Shown one piece after another: positions 22,049 through 29,553 of a stretch of DNA of 29,553 nucleotides. The position numbers and the translations under genes are program-made. The notes beneath the pieces are model-generated. The model ran no database searches. It saw nothing but the letters and a program-made list of their open reading frames with translations, and was not told where the DNA came from. Every line of letters begins with the position of its first letter. Within the stretch, counting starts at the first letter, position 1. This DNA comes from a virus. The stretch lies in IMG/VR virus record IMGVR_UViG_3300003873_000083, positions 1 to 29,553 of that record; one strand, 5' to 3'.

Positions 22049-22897
22049 ATGAATAGAATAATTACATTAAAAAATTCTAATGTACCTTCTAAAAAACCAA
22101 CTGTTAATGATTTAATATTAGGTGAAGTTGCAATAAATACATACGATGGTAAAATATTTTCAAAAAAAGATAATGGAACTACCTCTATTTTTGAATTATC
22201 AACAACTGGTCATACACATAAAATATCTGACATAACAAATTTACAATTAGAATTAGATTCTAAAATACCACTTAGTCAAAAAGCTGTTGCTAATGGTGTT
22301 GCAACATTAGATACCAATGGCTTAATTCCGAATAAACAATTACCACCTTTAGCAATAACTATAACACGTATTGCTAATAGTCAAGCTGAACAATTAGCTT
22401 TAGTAGCTGAAGAAGGTGATGTTTGTATAAGAACTGATGAAAATAAATCTTATATTCATAATTCAGGAACTGCAGGTAACATGACAGACTGGAATGAATT
22501 ATTAACACCAACAGATGCGATAACTAGCGTAAATGGTAAAGTAGGTGTTGTTAATTTAAATAGTGATGATATATCTGAAGGTAGTACAAATTTATATTAT
22601 AAAGATATTAGAGCAACAAATGCTGTTGGTGGTATTAAGAATGATGTGGGTACAGGTGCTAACGATTTATGGAGCGCACAAAAAATAAATAAAGTTATTA
22701 ATAATCATAACAGTATACATACAGATACAGTTAATCCAAATCAGAATAATGATAAAGGAACAGGATATTTTATTGGTCAAATATGGATAAATACATCTTC
22801 AGATAGACAATTTATATGTGTTGATGATAGTAGCGCCAGTGCAATATGGAAAAAAATATCATTTACTACTGATAATATAGATGGAGGTGTTTATTAA
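22049..22897 (+). CDS. Tail fibre protein
   Basis: A 282-aa modular fibre protein. The N-terminal module LKNSNVPSKKPTVNDLILGE continuing to INTYDGKIFSKKDNG is shared with the protein at 25081. Next come a GHTHKISDITNL motif, the linker ATLDTNGLIPNKQLP, an ITRIANSQAEQLALVAEEGDVCI segment (typical short fibre domain), and SVNGKVGVVNLNSDDISEG plus LYYKDIRA, common in phage fibres. The C-terminal DKGTGYFIGQIWINTSSDRQFICVDDSS is another frequently shuffled fibre cassette. Strong AAAGGAG start. Confidence 0.85.
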   Translation: MNRIITLKNSNVPSKKPTVNDLILGEVAINTYDGKIFSKKDNGTTSIFELSTTGHTHKISDITNLQLELDSKIPLSQKAVANGVATLDTNGLIPNKQLPPLAITITRIANSQAEQLALVAEEGDVCIRTDENKSYIHNSGTAGNMTDWNELLTPTDAITSVNGKVGVVNLNSDDISEGSTNLYYKDIRATNAVGGIKNDVGTGANDLWSAQKINKVINNHNSIHTDTVNPNQNNDKGTGYFIGQIWINTSSDRQFICVDDSSASAIWKKISFTTDNIDGGVY

Positions 22898-22954
22898 AAT
22901 AAGATATATTTATTTTGAATACTCCTTCAATCTTAAATTGCTTATTTAAATAAA

Positions 22955-22962
22955 TATAAATA
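22955..22962 (+). promoter_or_regulatory. T4-type late promoter
   Basis: Exact TATAAATA 24 nt before the ATG at 22987. The 89-nt gap holds nothing else I recognise besides the ribosome binding site AAAAAGGA. Confidence 0.72.
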
Positions 22963-22986
22963 ATATAAATTAAAAAAGGAAAAAAT

Positions 22987-23319
22987 ATGACAAATATATT
23001 TAAGAGTACTGCAAAAACTGCAATTGGTATAACACCAGTAATTATATATACTAGTCCACAAGGTACAACAAGTACTATTATAGGAATGTCTTTAGCTAAT
23101 ATAATATCTACTGATATAACTGTGGATATTTTAATACATAAATCATCTGTAAATAGAGATGCTGCTATAGTAAAAAATGTAGTAATACCAACCGGAACTA
23201 GTTTAGTACCAATAGGTGGTGAACAAAAGGTAGTACTAGAAAGTGGTGACTATATTGAAGTCTCTTCTAATACAGCATCAAGTGTAGATGTTATATTAAG
23301 TATTTTAGAAACATCATAA
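22987..23319 (+). CDS. Conserved virion structural protein
   Basis: A 110-aa beta-rich protein. The pattern with IFKSTAKTAIGITPVIIYT, then STIIGMSLANI, PTGTSLVPIGGEQKVVLESGD and ASSVDVILSILE is common in small structural proteins of T4-like and other myophages. Exact function in the virion is not known to me; context suggests a component of the fibre network or baseplate periphery. Confidence 0.75.
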   Translation: MTNIFKSTAKTAIGITPVIIYTSPQGTTSTIIGMSLANIISTDITVDILIHKSSVNRDAAIVKNVVIPTGTSLVPIGGEQKVVLESGDYIEVSSNTASSVDVILSILETS

Positions 23320-23334
23320 CATAAAGGAGTAAGA

Positions 23335-24438
23335 GTGAATTATATAGGTAATGATTCTAGTAGTGGTTCTGATACTGCATCTCAGATATTAACTAAGTTA
23401 AAAACTGTAGATGGTTCAGGTAGTGGATTAGATGCTGATTTATTAGATGGATTAGATAGTACACAATTAGCTAAAGTTAATGGTGATGTTAATCAGTCAT
23501 TTAAAGTTAAAGCTGCAGTTAATTCAGATGAAGCAGTTAATAAATCTCAACTAGATGCTATAAGTAGTAGTGGTGGTTCTGATACCGCATCTCAGATATT
23601 AACTAAGTTAAAAACTGTAGATGGTTCAGGGTCTGGGTTAGATGCTGATTTATTAGATGGACACGATAGCTCATATTACTTACAATCTAGTTCTGATACT
23701 GCATCTCAGATATTAACTAAGTTAAAAACAGTAGATGGTACAGGTAGCGGATTAGATGCTGATTTATTAGATGGATTAGATAGTAAACAATTTTTAAGAA
23801 GTGACACAGCTATAACAACACAACAAAATTTCACATTTAATAAAGATGTTACAAGTCATTCTCAAATACATATTATAAATGGTCCTACAAAAAAAGCTAG
23901 TGATATAGTCTTTGAAACTAGTGATGTTAGTAGTACAGGTGATTGGGGTGCTGTTGGTTATTCAGATAATGTTCAACAGTATAATAAATGGAATACTAAT
24001 ACTAAAAATAGAATATTAGCTTTAGAAATTACTAAAGGTGCTAATTCTAATAATACTAGTACAGTAGTTCTTAAAGCACCATCTGGTATATTTCTAGATG
24101 CTCCAAGTGTATATGTTGGTGATAAAAATGGTGCAAGAGTACTTACTACAAATGATATTACACACGGAAGTGATGGTAATTATAACGGGTGGCTTAAGTT
24201 ACCAGACGGTACTATTATGCAATTTGGGATAATACATAACACAGGTACTAATGGAGAGATTTCAGTAACATATCCAATAGTTTTTCCAAAGGGTGTTGTA
24301 ATGGGTTTAGCTCAGATGGTAAATGGTAATCTTAATATTGATAATAACTCAGCTTCTTGGATATATGTAGATAATAAAACATGTAAAATAGTACTCGACA
24401 ACGGACTACCAACAGCTTGGTATGCAGTTGGTAGTTAA
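23335..24438 (+). CDS. Tail fibre protein with three internal repeats
   Basis: A 367-aa protein starting at GTG (AAAGGAG six bases upstream). Three copies of SDTASQILTKLKTVDGSG followed by SGLDADLLDG lie in the first 150 residues; this LDADLLDG motif is a widely shared fibre repeat. The middle resembles a fibre shaft with a THGSDGNYNGWLKLPDGTIMQ segment, and the C-terminal ~90 residues (about 285-367), ending WYAVGS, look like a globular receptor-binding tip. The next gene is a fibre chaperone candidate, which supports the receptor-binding role. Confidence 0.85.
   Translation: MNYIGNDSSSGSDTASQILTKLKTVDGSGSGLDADLLDGLDSTQLAKVNGDVNQSFKVKAAVNSDEAVNKSQLDAISSSGGSDTASQILTKLKTVDGSGSGLDADLLDGHDSSYYLQSSSDTASQILTKLKTVDGTGSGLDADLLDGLDSKQFLRSDTAITTQQNFTFNKDVTSHSQIHIINGPTKKASDIVFETSDVSSTGDWGAVGYSDNVQQYNKWNTNTKNRILALEITKGANSNNTSTVVLKAPSGIFLDAPSVYVGDKNGARVLTTNDITHGSDGNYNGWLKLPDGTIMQFGIIHNTGTNGEISVTYPIVFPKGVVMGLAQMVNGNLNIDNNSASWIYVDNKTCKIVLDNGLPTAWYAVGS
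23368..23774 (+). repeat. Three 83-nt repeats in the tail fibre gene
   Basis: Near-identical 83-nt copies at 23368-23450, 23578-23660 and 23692-23774, each starting TCTGATAC and ending TTAGATGG, all in frame. Differences are few and mostly synonymous. Confidence 0.9.
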
Positions 24439-24451
24439 AAAAGGAATAAAA

Positions 24452-25054
24452 ATGAAATATGCACATTATGACACACAAACAGGAAAGATTTTAGGATGGT
24501 ACACACCAGAGGTTCATGGAACATTTATTCCAGGTACACCAGTAATGAAAAAAATGGATGGAACAATAATAAAACCAGCAACTAAACCTCATTATGATAT
24601 TTCAAATATACCAACCCCAAATATTGAAGTAACTGAAGCAGAGTGGGAAAACTCCATATCTAATAATAACAATTATATAGATGTTACAACTAAAACAACA
24701 TCCACTAAAGACTTAGACACTCTCGCAGAAGCTAAAGCATCTAAAAAACAGGAAATGTTTAGCAAATATAGAGATGCAAATAATTTAGAAATATCTTATA
24801 TGAATACTTTATTTCAAGCTGATGAAAAAAGTAGAAATAAAATAGCACAAGCATTAACTGCTGGGGGTGTACCTGCTGGGTTTTATTGGCTCGATAAGAA
24901 TAATGCAAAAGTTGCAATGAGTTATACAGAATTTCAGGGTTTAAGTTCTGCTATATTAGATAGAAATCAGGTAAATTTTGATAAATTACAAAATTTAAAA
25001 ATTCAAATAAATAATGCAACTGATAAGAGCACATTAGCAACAATTATTTGGTAA
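24452..25054 (+). CDS. Tail fibre assembly chaperone (DUF4376-like)
   Basis: A 200-aa protein just after the fibre. I choose the ATG at 24452 because AAAAAAGGAAT lies in front of it; an earlier in-frame ATG at 24422 lies inside the fibre gene and has no ribosome binding site. The N-terminus (YAHYDTQTGKILGWYTPEVHG) is the Y-D-x-x-T-G-x-I-x-G pattern of fibre-assembly proteins. The C-terminal ~110 residues match DUF4376: an A-K-x-x-K helix, FYWLDKNNAKVAMSYTEFQ, AILDRNQVNFDKLQNLK and a terminal TLATIIW. Such proteins help fold or attach the adjacent fibre. Confidence 0.8.
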   Translation: MKYAHYDTQTGKILGWYTPEVHGTFIPGTPVMKKMDGTIIKPATKPHYDISNIPTPNIEVTEAEWENSISNNNNYIDVTTKTTSTKDLDTLAEAKASKKQEMFSKYRDANNLEISYMNTLFQADEKSRNKIAQALTAGGVPAGFYWLDKNNAKVAMSYTEFQGLSSAILDRNQVNFDKLQNLKIQINNATDKSTLATIIW

Positions 25055-25062
25055 TATAAATA
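25055..25062 (+). promoter_or_regulatory. T4-type late promoter
   Basis: Exact TATAAATA 18 nt before the ATG at 25081, right after the chaperone stop codon; AAAAAAGGA follows. Confidence 0.75.
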
Positions 25063-25080
25063 ACAAAAAAGGATTTTTAT

Positions 25081-25545
25081 ATGGCAAATGCTATTTTATT
25101 AAAAAGATCTAATGTACCTGGTAAAATCCCACTAACAACAGATTTAGATTTAGGTGCAATGGCTATTAATACACATGATGGTAAAGTATTTATTAAAAAA
25201 GATGATGGTACACCATCTATAATAGAAGTAGGAATTAATGTTAAATACATTAATTCTGATTATAATGCTATTAATAATGAATTGTTAGTATGTGAATCAT
25301 CAGGAACAACTCTAGGAACAGGATTAACATCTTATACTATAACATTACCACCAAATCCCAATGATAAAGATATCATTAGGATTATGGATGCTAATGGTGA
25401 TGCACAAAATAGACCTATTTTAGTATCAAGAAATGGTAATAATATAGATGGTAAAGCAACTGATTTAACTTGTGATGTTAATTATTTTGATATAAAGTTG
25501 GTATATAATGTTGTTAACACAGATTGGTCATTGAGTGGTAAATAA
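25081..25545 (+). CDS. Tail fibre-type protein, paralogue of the 22049 N-terminal module
   Basis: A 154-aa protein. The N-terminal 48 residues (LLKRSNVPGKIPLTTDLDLG, then AINTHDGKVFIKKDDGTPS) are clearly related to the N-terminal module of the 282-aa protein at 22049. The rest is beta-rich with ITLPPNPNDKDIIRIMDANG, a segment common in phage fibre and tailspike tips. It has its own late promoter. Confidence 0.8.
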   Translation: MANAILLKRSNVPGKIPLTTDLDLGAMAINTHDGKVFIKKDDGTPSIIEVGINVKYINSDYNAINNELLVCESSGTTLGTGLTSYTITLPPNPNDKDIIRIMDANGDAQNRPILVSRNGNNIDGKATDLTCDVNYFDIKLVYNVVNTDWSLSGK

Positions 25546-25585
25546 TGATAAATTATAAAAAATATATAACTTTAAGGATAAACAA

Positions 25586-26380
25586 ATGCAATATTTAAGT
25601 AGAAAATTTGGTACATGTTATAGAGGAGCGACAAACCCCACAAAAGGTCAGCTGCTACCAGCACATTATACTAATATATGCTATATAAATACTAATACGG
25701 GTATTAGGTTTATAGATAAAGTAGGCGATGGTAGTTGGACAGCTTTGTCAGGTATAAATAAAACACCCAAACCTATCTTAAATGGACCATCTTCAGGTAC
25801 GGAAGGAACTGTTGCTAATATTGTTATAACAAATTATGATAAAAGTTTTACTTATACTGTAAATATATCAGGTGGGAGTTATATTATTAGTACAGATACT
25901 ATAAGTTGGACTTTACCTAATGTTAACACAGATACTAATTATACTATAAGTGTTACAGCTGAAGATACTACTAATGGAAAACCTGTATCTTCAGCGGGTA
26001 CACTTATAGTTAAAGTTATTGCTTTACCTGTTACACCTAGCCCTGTTATAACAATATCTCAATCTGTTAATGAAAATACAGCTGTAAATGGTAGTTTTAC
26101 TAGTGATACTAATTCAATTACAACAATAACCGCAGTTTCAGGTACTATATCGAATGTAGATCAATCAGCTAAAACATTTGTATACACAGCACCTGATATA
26201 ACAAATGGTAAAAATAGTTCTGATATTATTAGAGCTTTTTCAAACAAATCCGGGTATAAACAAAGTAAAACAGTAAGTACTGATATTACAGTTGTTTATG
26301 TTCCTATAACAGGTGACGGTGTTATTAGTAACGCTAACTATTCAGCTAATAAATCGTACAATAATAATTTTTTACTTTAA
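25586..26380 (+). CDS. Virion protein with Ig-like domains
   Basis: A 264-aa protein. The first ~60 residues (CYRGATNPTKGQLLPAHYTN) look like an attachment module. Then follow two Ig/cadherin-like beta domains, about residues 64-155 (PKPILNGPSSGTEGTVANIV, ending SAGTLIVKVIALP) and 156-245 (SPVITISQSVNENTAVNG, ending STDITVVYVP). Ser/Thr/Asn-rich strands and the repeated P-x-x-x-I start are typical of Ig-like domains displayed on phage virions. It is likely an accessory surface or fibre protein. AAGGAT precedes the ATG. Confidence 0.7.
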   Translation: MQYLSRKFGTCYRGATNPTKGQLLPAHYTNICYINTNTGIRFIDKVGDGSWTALSGINKTPKPILNGPSSGTEGTVANIVITNYDKSFTYTVNISGGSYIISTDTISWTLPNVNTDTNYTISVTAEDTTNGKPVSSAGTLIVKVIALPVTPSPVITISQSVNENTAVNGSFTSDTNSITTITAVSGTISNVDQSAKTFVYTAPDITNGKNSSDIIRAFSNKSGYKQSKTVSTDITVVYVPITGDGVISNANYSANKSYNNNFLL

Positions 26381-26392
26381 GGATAAATAAAT

Positions 26393-28666
26393 ATGATTTC
26401 TCTTCAAGATAACGCTACATATATAGAAAATATAAGTACGCAAGATAATGGTGTGCATGCTACAGGTACTATTGATTTAAATATAAACCCATCAGATGGT
26501 GATACAATAGTATTGAATAGTAAAACATTTACATACAGAACATCTCCATCGAAAACTGATGATGTTCTGATAGGAAAGAACGCAACAGCTAGCGTTACAA
26601 ATTTAATGAATGGAGCATTACCATCTGTAGCTACATATAGTCAGTCAGGAACTTCAATAACAATAACATATGGTACAGTTGGTACAATAGGTAATAATTA
26701 TAGCATAAAATGTTCATATGTAAGCGGTCTAATATCTAATTTATCAGGTGGTGTAGATGCAGATGGTGATTGGGTTAAAGAAGGACCTACTACTGTAAGT
26801 TATGTTCCTGAAATGTTAGTTATTGATTCATCAAGTACTTCTACAAGTTTAAATTCAACTAATAATTTAAATCAAGGAACTCCACTTAAATTAATAGATA
26901 GTAATAATAATATTTTTTCAAATTACTTAGGACCTGTTACTATAACTCAAACAGGACCTTGGAGAAATAGACCAGCCAGTCAAAATTTATACTCTACAAC
27001 AGATGATATACATCAACAGTTAACATTAGAATCTAATCATTTACCAATGGTAGTAGATGGGCATCAAGTAGCAGTTACTAGTAGTAGAGCTTATACCTTT
27101 GGTGGTATAGATGCGTCATATAATACTATAAGTACTGTAGCTAGTGCACCAGTAGATTCTAATGGTAATATTGGTGCTTGGTCAACAGATAATCCTTTAC
27201 CTAGACCTATACAAGATTTTTGTGGATGTATACAAACTCTCAATAAAATATATTTAATAGGTGGTGCGTATAAAGATAGTAGTGGAAATTACGTAAAACT
27301 TGATACTGTAATAAGTGCATCAGTAGATTCTAATGGTATTATAGGTACTTGGGCAACCGAATCAAATAGGCTCCCATCAGCTATTGCATCTGCAACATCG
27401 ATTGTAACAAGTACAAGAGTATATATAGTTGGTATATACCCATCTAATAAAATATACTGGGCACCTATAGATACAAATGGTAATATTGGTGCATGGACTG
27501 TTGATAGTAATACCGTACCAGCTAATGCATTAGGTGCATCATTTGTGAGTAAAAATAAAGCTTATGTTTTAGGTTCATCTTCTATTAATACACCTGATTA
27601 TAGTTGGGCATCTATAGATTCTAATGGTGTTTTAGGAAAATTTACTACAGTAGATTCTTCACCCTATATAGACGCATACGCATCAGAAGATGTTGCTGTT
27701 ATAGGTAATAATGTTTTTGTTTTCGGAGATTCTAGTGGTGCTATTGCTAAATTAATTATAAACCCAGACGGTTCTATTAAAATTGTTGGGTCAACTAATT
27801 ACTATACACCCTCAGCATATAGTAATGGTGGTAGAATTGTAGTTACTAAAAATAATATATATATGATCGGTGGTTATGATCAAAATAGCGATAATATACT
27901 TGATACAGTTTATAGCACACCTATAAAGGGCTGGGTCTCTGACAATAATTCTAAAATGAAAATATTTAGTGGTGATATATCATCATTTGGTATAAATTCA
28001 AAACCTGTTAAAGCGTTTTTGGATCGTGATATAACAACATCTTTATGTGTGGAGGCAAATTCAAATAGAATATTAAATCTACCTCATATTAATATACCTA
28101 TAGATTCAAGTACAGCGATGAATGGGGGTAATATTGTAACTACAAGTAAAATAATTACTGGAGAAGAATTAATAATTAATGATGTAACTGCAGCAATTGG
28201 AACTGTAAGTTTTTCAAACCCCTTATATACAGCAACTCTACCAAATCATAATTTATCAACTAAGCCAAAAAAAGCTTATAAAAAAGCTAGTGAAATTTTA
28301 ACAAAAGTATCTAGTACAACAACACAATTTGTAGGTACTAGTAATAAAACAGGGTTACTAACTACTGGTGATACAATTAGGTTAGATGGTACTGATGTGG
28401 TTAGTACAAATGTAGTTGAAAGCGGAAGCGGTCCGTATACATATACCATAAAATTTGCATCACAAGCTACTACACCAAATACTTGTGAAATAATGAGTAG
28501 AAATGTTGTATTAACCAAATCATCTGAAACATTTGATGGTACTAAATTTAATATTATATATAATAATGAAAAATTACAAGGTAGATCATTTCAAAGAATG
28601 ATAGAAGCTAAACATATTAAAACTAAAGTTGAAGTCCCATTACAAACACAAGTTTGGAAATTATAA
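26393..28666 (+). CDS. Large virion protein with kelch-like beta-propeller
   Basis: A 757-aa protein, the largest of the adsorption block. The N-terminal part (about 1-200) is beta-rich and holds GDTIVLNSKTFTYRTSP, followed by a NATASVTNLMNG segment, a module found in other phage tail proteins. Residues about 216-508 hold at least five kelch-type blades: a hydrophobic strand such as AYTFGG, KIYLIGG, RVYIVG, KAYVLG, NIYMIGG, followed by a loop with the recurring D-S/T-N-G-x-I/L-G-x-W/F. The C-terminal third is again beta-rich (residues ~540-757), ending LQTQVWKL. A propeller at this place suggests receptor or glycan contact. AAGGAT ribosome binding site; six bases between previous stop region and it. 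Confidence 0.75.
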   Translation: MISLQDNATYIENISTQDNGVHATGTIDLNINPSDGDTIVLNSKTFTYRTSPSKTDDVLIGKNATASVTNLMNGALPSVATYSQSGTSITITYGTVGTIGNNYSIKCSYVSGLISNLSGGVDADGDWVKEGPTTVSYVPEMLVIDSSSTSTSLNSTNNLNQGTPLKLIDSNNNIFSNYLGPVTITQTGPWRNRPASQNLYSTTDDIHQQLTLESNHLPMVVDGHQVAVTSSRAYTFGGIDASYNTISTVASAPVDSNGNIGAWSTDNPLPRPIQDFCGCIQTLNKIYLIGGAYKDSSGNYVKLDTVISASVDSNGIIGTWATESNRLPSAIASATSIVTSTRVYIVGIYPSNKIYWAPIDTNGNIGAWTVDSNTVPANALGASFVSKNKAYVLGSSSINTPDYSWASIDSNGVLGKFTTVDSSPYIDAYASEDVAVIGNNVFVFGDSSGAIAKLIINPDGSIKIVGSTNYYTPSAYSNGGRIVVTKNNIYMIGGYDQNSDNILDTVYSTPIKGWVSDNNSKMKIFSGDISSFGINSKPVKAFLDRDITTSLCVEANSNRILNLPHINIPIDSSTAMNGGNIVTTSKIITGEELIINDVTAAIGTVSFSNPLYTATLPNHNLSTKPKKAYKKASEILTKVSSTTTQFVGTSNKTGLLTTGDTIRLDGTDVVSTNVVESGSGPYTYTIKFASQATTPNTCEIMSRNVVLTKSSETFDGTKFNIIYNNEKLQGRSFQRMIEAKHIKTKVEVPLQTQVWKL

Positions 28667-28686
28667 GACAAACTTATTCTAGTCAA

Positions 28687-29034
28687 ATGGATAGAACAAA
28701 TAAGTATAGATTATATACAGAAACCATTATTTTTCAATCTATTTAACAATTCCGGATTTGTCCGGAATTGTACTCTAGGAAAATCAAAGATGAGGTTGAT
28801 TGCTATGAAACTAAAGATGATAGATCTTTACCCGAGACACCATCTCAGACAGAGATAGTTAGATGTAGTACATCAGTTAAGGAAAATCATGACTTTGTCA
28901 AGATACCTAATGATTATATTCAATTAGAGTTAAGTAACTTATATCTTAGTCTAAAAGAGTTCAAATCTAAACCACAATCAGGATATCCTAAGTTTAAATC
29001 TAGAAAATATGATCAATGGGTCTATAACTTGTAG
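28687..29034 (+). pseudogene. TnpB-like (IS200/IS605 OrfB) N-terminal remnant
   Basis: One frame from ATG 28687 reads MDRTNKYRLYT, similar to the TnpB start (K-x-Y-K-F/Y-R-L-Y-P), then hits a stop (TAA 28744-28746, codon 20), then continues in the same frame to 29034 with YSRKIKDEVDCYE, YIQLELSNLYLSLKEF and SGYPKFKSRK. The last two match the TnpB pattern L-x-x-L-x-x-A-x-x-x-F...G-x-P-K-F-K-S-K/R. The RuvC catalytic part and zinc finger are absent; the frame ends soon after. No ribosome binding site. It is a decayed relic, not a functional RNA-guided nuclease gene. A perfect hairpin overlaps the internal stop. Confidence 0.6.
28746..28771 (+). terminator. Perfect hairpin after the adsorption genes
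   Basis: 11-bp perfect stem ACAATTCCGGA / TCCGGAATTGT with a TTTG loop, 79 nt after the stop of the propeller gene. Without a following U-tract it could be a terminator or a scar inside the TnpB relic. GC-rich compared with its surroundings. Confidence 0.5.
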
Positions 29035-29097
29035 AGCTAGTTCTATAATTAGAATTAAAGATAACCATATACAAATAAATATAAAAGGAATACATAA

Positions 29098-29553
29098 ATG
29101 AGTTTCAAAACTTTTCTATCAGAGTCGGATTATTCTAAGAGAGTAACAGAAATTTTCCAGAAAGCAATCAGAGATGAGCTTACAGCAGCTTCAATATATC
29201 AAAAAATAGCTTATATGTTATCAGGTCCTGATTCAGAAGAGATAAGAGAAAAGATACAAGAGCACGCTAAAGAGGAATATCAGCATTTTTCAGAATTTAT
29301 CGATTATGCAGCAAAGCATAATTTTTTGAACGATCTAAATATTATCTTAGATTCCGAATCTTTGAATCCAGTTGGTAATAATTATGAGCTTGTAAAATTT
29401 ACTCAAGACTTAGAAGTGCGTGCTGCTAAAGATTATAAGTACGCTATGAACTACTGTTTCGCTAATCACGATAATGAAACTTATGAGTTTTTTAAAGAAA
29501 AATTAGCTGATGAAGTAAGACACTTTGATGATGATGCGTACTACTTAGATCAA
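29098..29553 (+). CDS. Ferritin-like di-iron protein (partial, runs off the window)
   Basis: The first 152 residues of a ferritin-like four-helix protein; the frame is open at the window end. Visible ligands: E27 in DELTAASIY on the first helix, E60-x-x-H63 (EEYQHF) on the second, E106 in LEVRAAKDY on the third, and E139-x-x-H142 (DEVRHF) on the fourth. This is the full set of a di-iron centre of bacterioferritin/rubrerythrin type. The ribosome binding site is AAAAGGAA with start ATG at 29098. A TATAAAAG close to the late box lies just before it but is not an exact TATAAATA. Role in a phage is unknown to me; iron storage, oxidative protection or a structural reuse of the fold are all possible. 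Confidence 0.85.
   Translation, partial: MSFKTFLSESDYSKRVTEIFQKAIRDELTAASIYQKIAYMLSGPDSEEIREKIQEHAKEEYQHFSEFIDYAAKHNFLNDLNIILDSESLNPVGNNYELVKFTQDLEVRAAKDYKYAMNYCFANHDNETYEFFKEKLADEVRHFDDDAYYLDQ

Noticed and set aside
24422-24451. Earlier ATG start for the fibre chaperone
   Set aside because: It lies within the end of the fibre gene and has no ribosome binding site; ATG 24452 has one.

Overview
The window is a stretch of the structural (head, neck, tail) gene cluster of a strongly AT-rich, T4-superfamily myovirus. The evidence is the set of recognisable T4-type proteins (tail sheath gp18, portal gp20, tail tube gp19, prohead protease gp21, scaffold gp22, major capsid gp23, baseplate wedge gp25 and gp6) all on the + strand, together with at least ten copies of the T4-type late promoter box TATAAATA just upstream of start codons. 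The host cannot be read from the sequence. The AT-richness and the Hef-type free-standing homing endonucleases recall T4-like phages of Campylobacter and relatives, but that is a weak inference.

Layout. 74-3534: tail sheath gene, split into three exons (74-1821, 3104-3161, 3442-3534) by two related group I introns; the first carries a GIY-YIG homing endonuclease (1992-2882) behind its own late promoter. 3643-5370: free-standing Hef/Vsr-like homing endonuclease. 5383-12719: head and neck block with portal, a neck-type protein, tail tube, small core-type proteins, a frame-disrupted prohead protease, scaffold and major capsid protein, closed by a strong hairpin. 12804-12902: a compact three-way-junction RNA candidate with complementary loops and a ribosome-binding-site hairpin. 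It precedes a 52-aa ORF and a 960-aa fused double homing endonuclease (13060-15942). 15963-19873: baseplate wedge genes. 19894-28666: a run of modular adsorption/tail-fibre genes (carbohydrate-binding-like modules, fibre repeats, a fibre chaperone with a DUF4376-like end, Ig-like domains, a kelch-like propeller). 28687-29034: decayed TnpB N-terminal remnant. 29098-end: ferritin-like protein, cut by the window edge.

How it works together. The genes are late virion genes transcribed in short overlapping units from TATAAATA promoters, many of which lie only 17-19 nt before the start codon, giving very short leaders. Selfish elements sit inside or between the most conserved genes: two self-splicing introns in the sheath C-terminal signature, one Hef gene before portal, a double Hef before gp25, and a TnpB relic. 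Both Hef genes end in the same late-promoter/RBS junction that drives the next virion gene.

The most unusual points are (1) the doubly intron-split sheath gene with a 58-nt middle exon, (2) the structured RNA with switch-like geometry at 12804-12902, (3) the two-nuclease fusion with a 27-nt tandem-repeat linker, and (4) the broken gp21 reading frame. No tRNA, rRNA or CRISPR array was seen.
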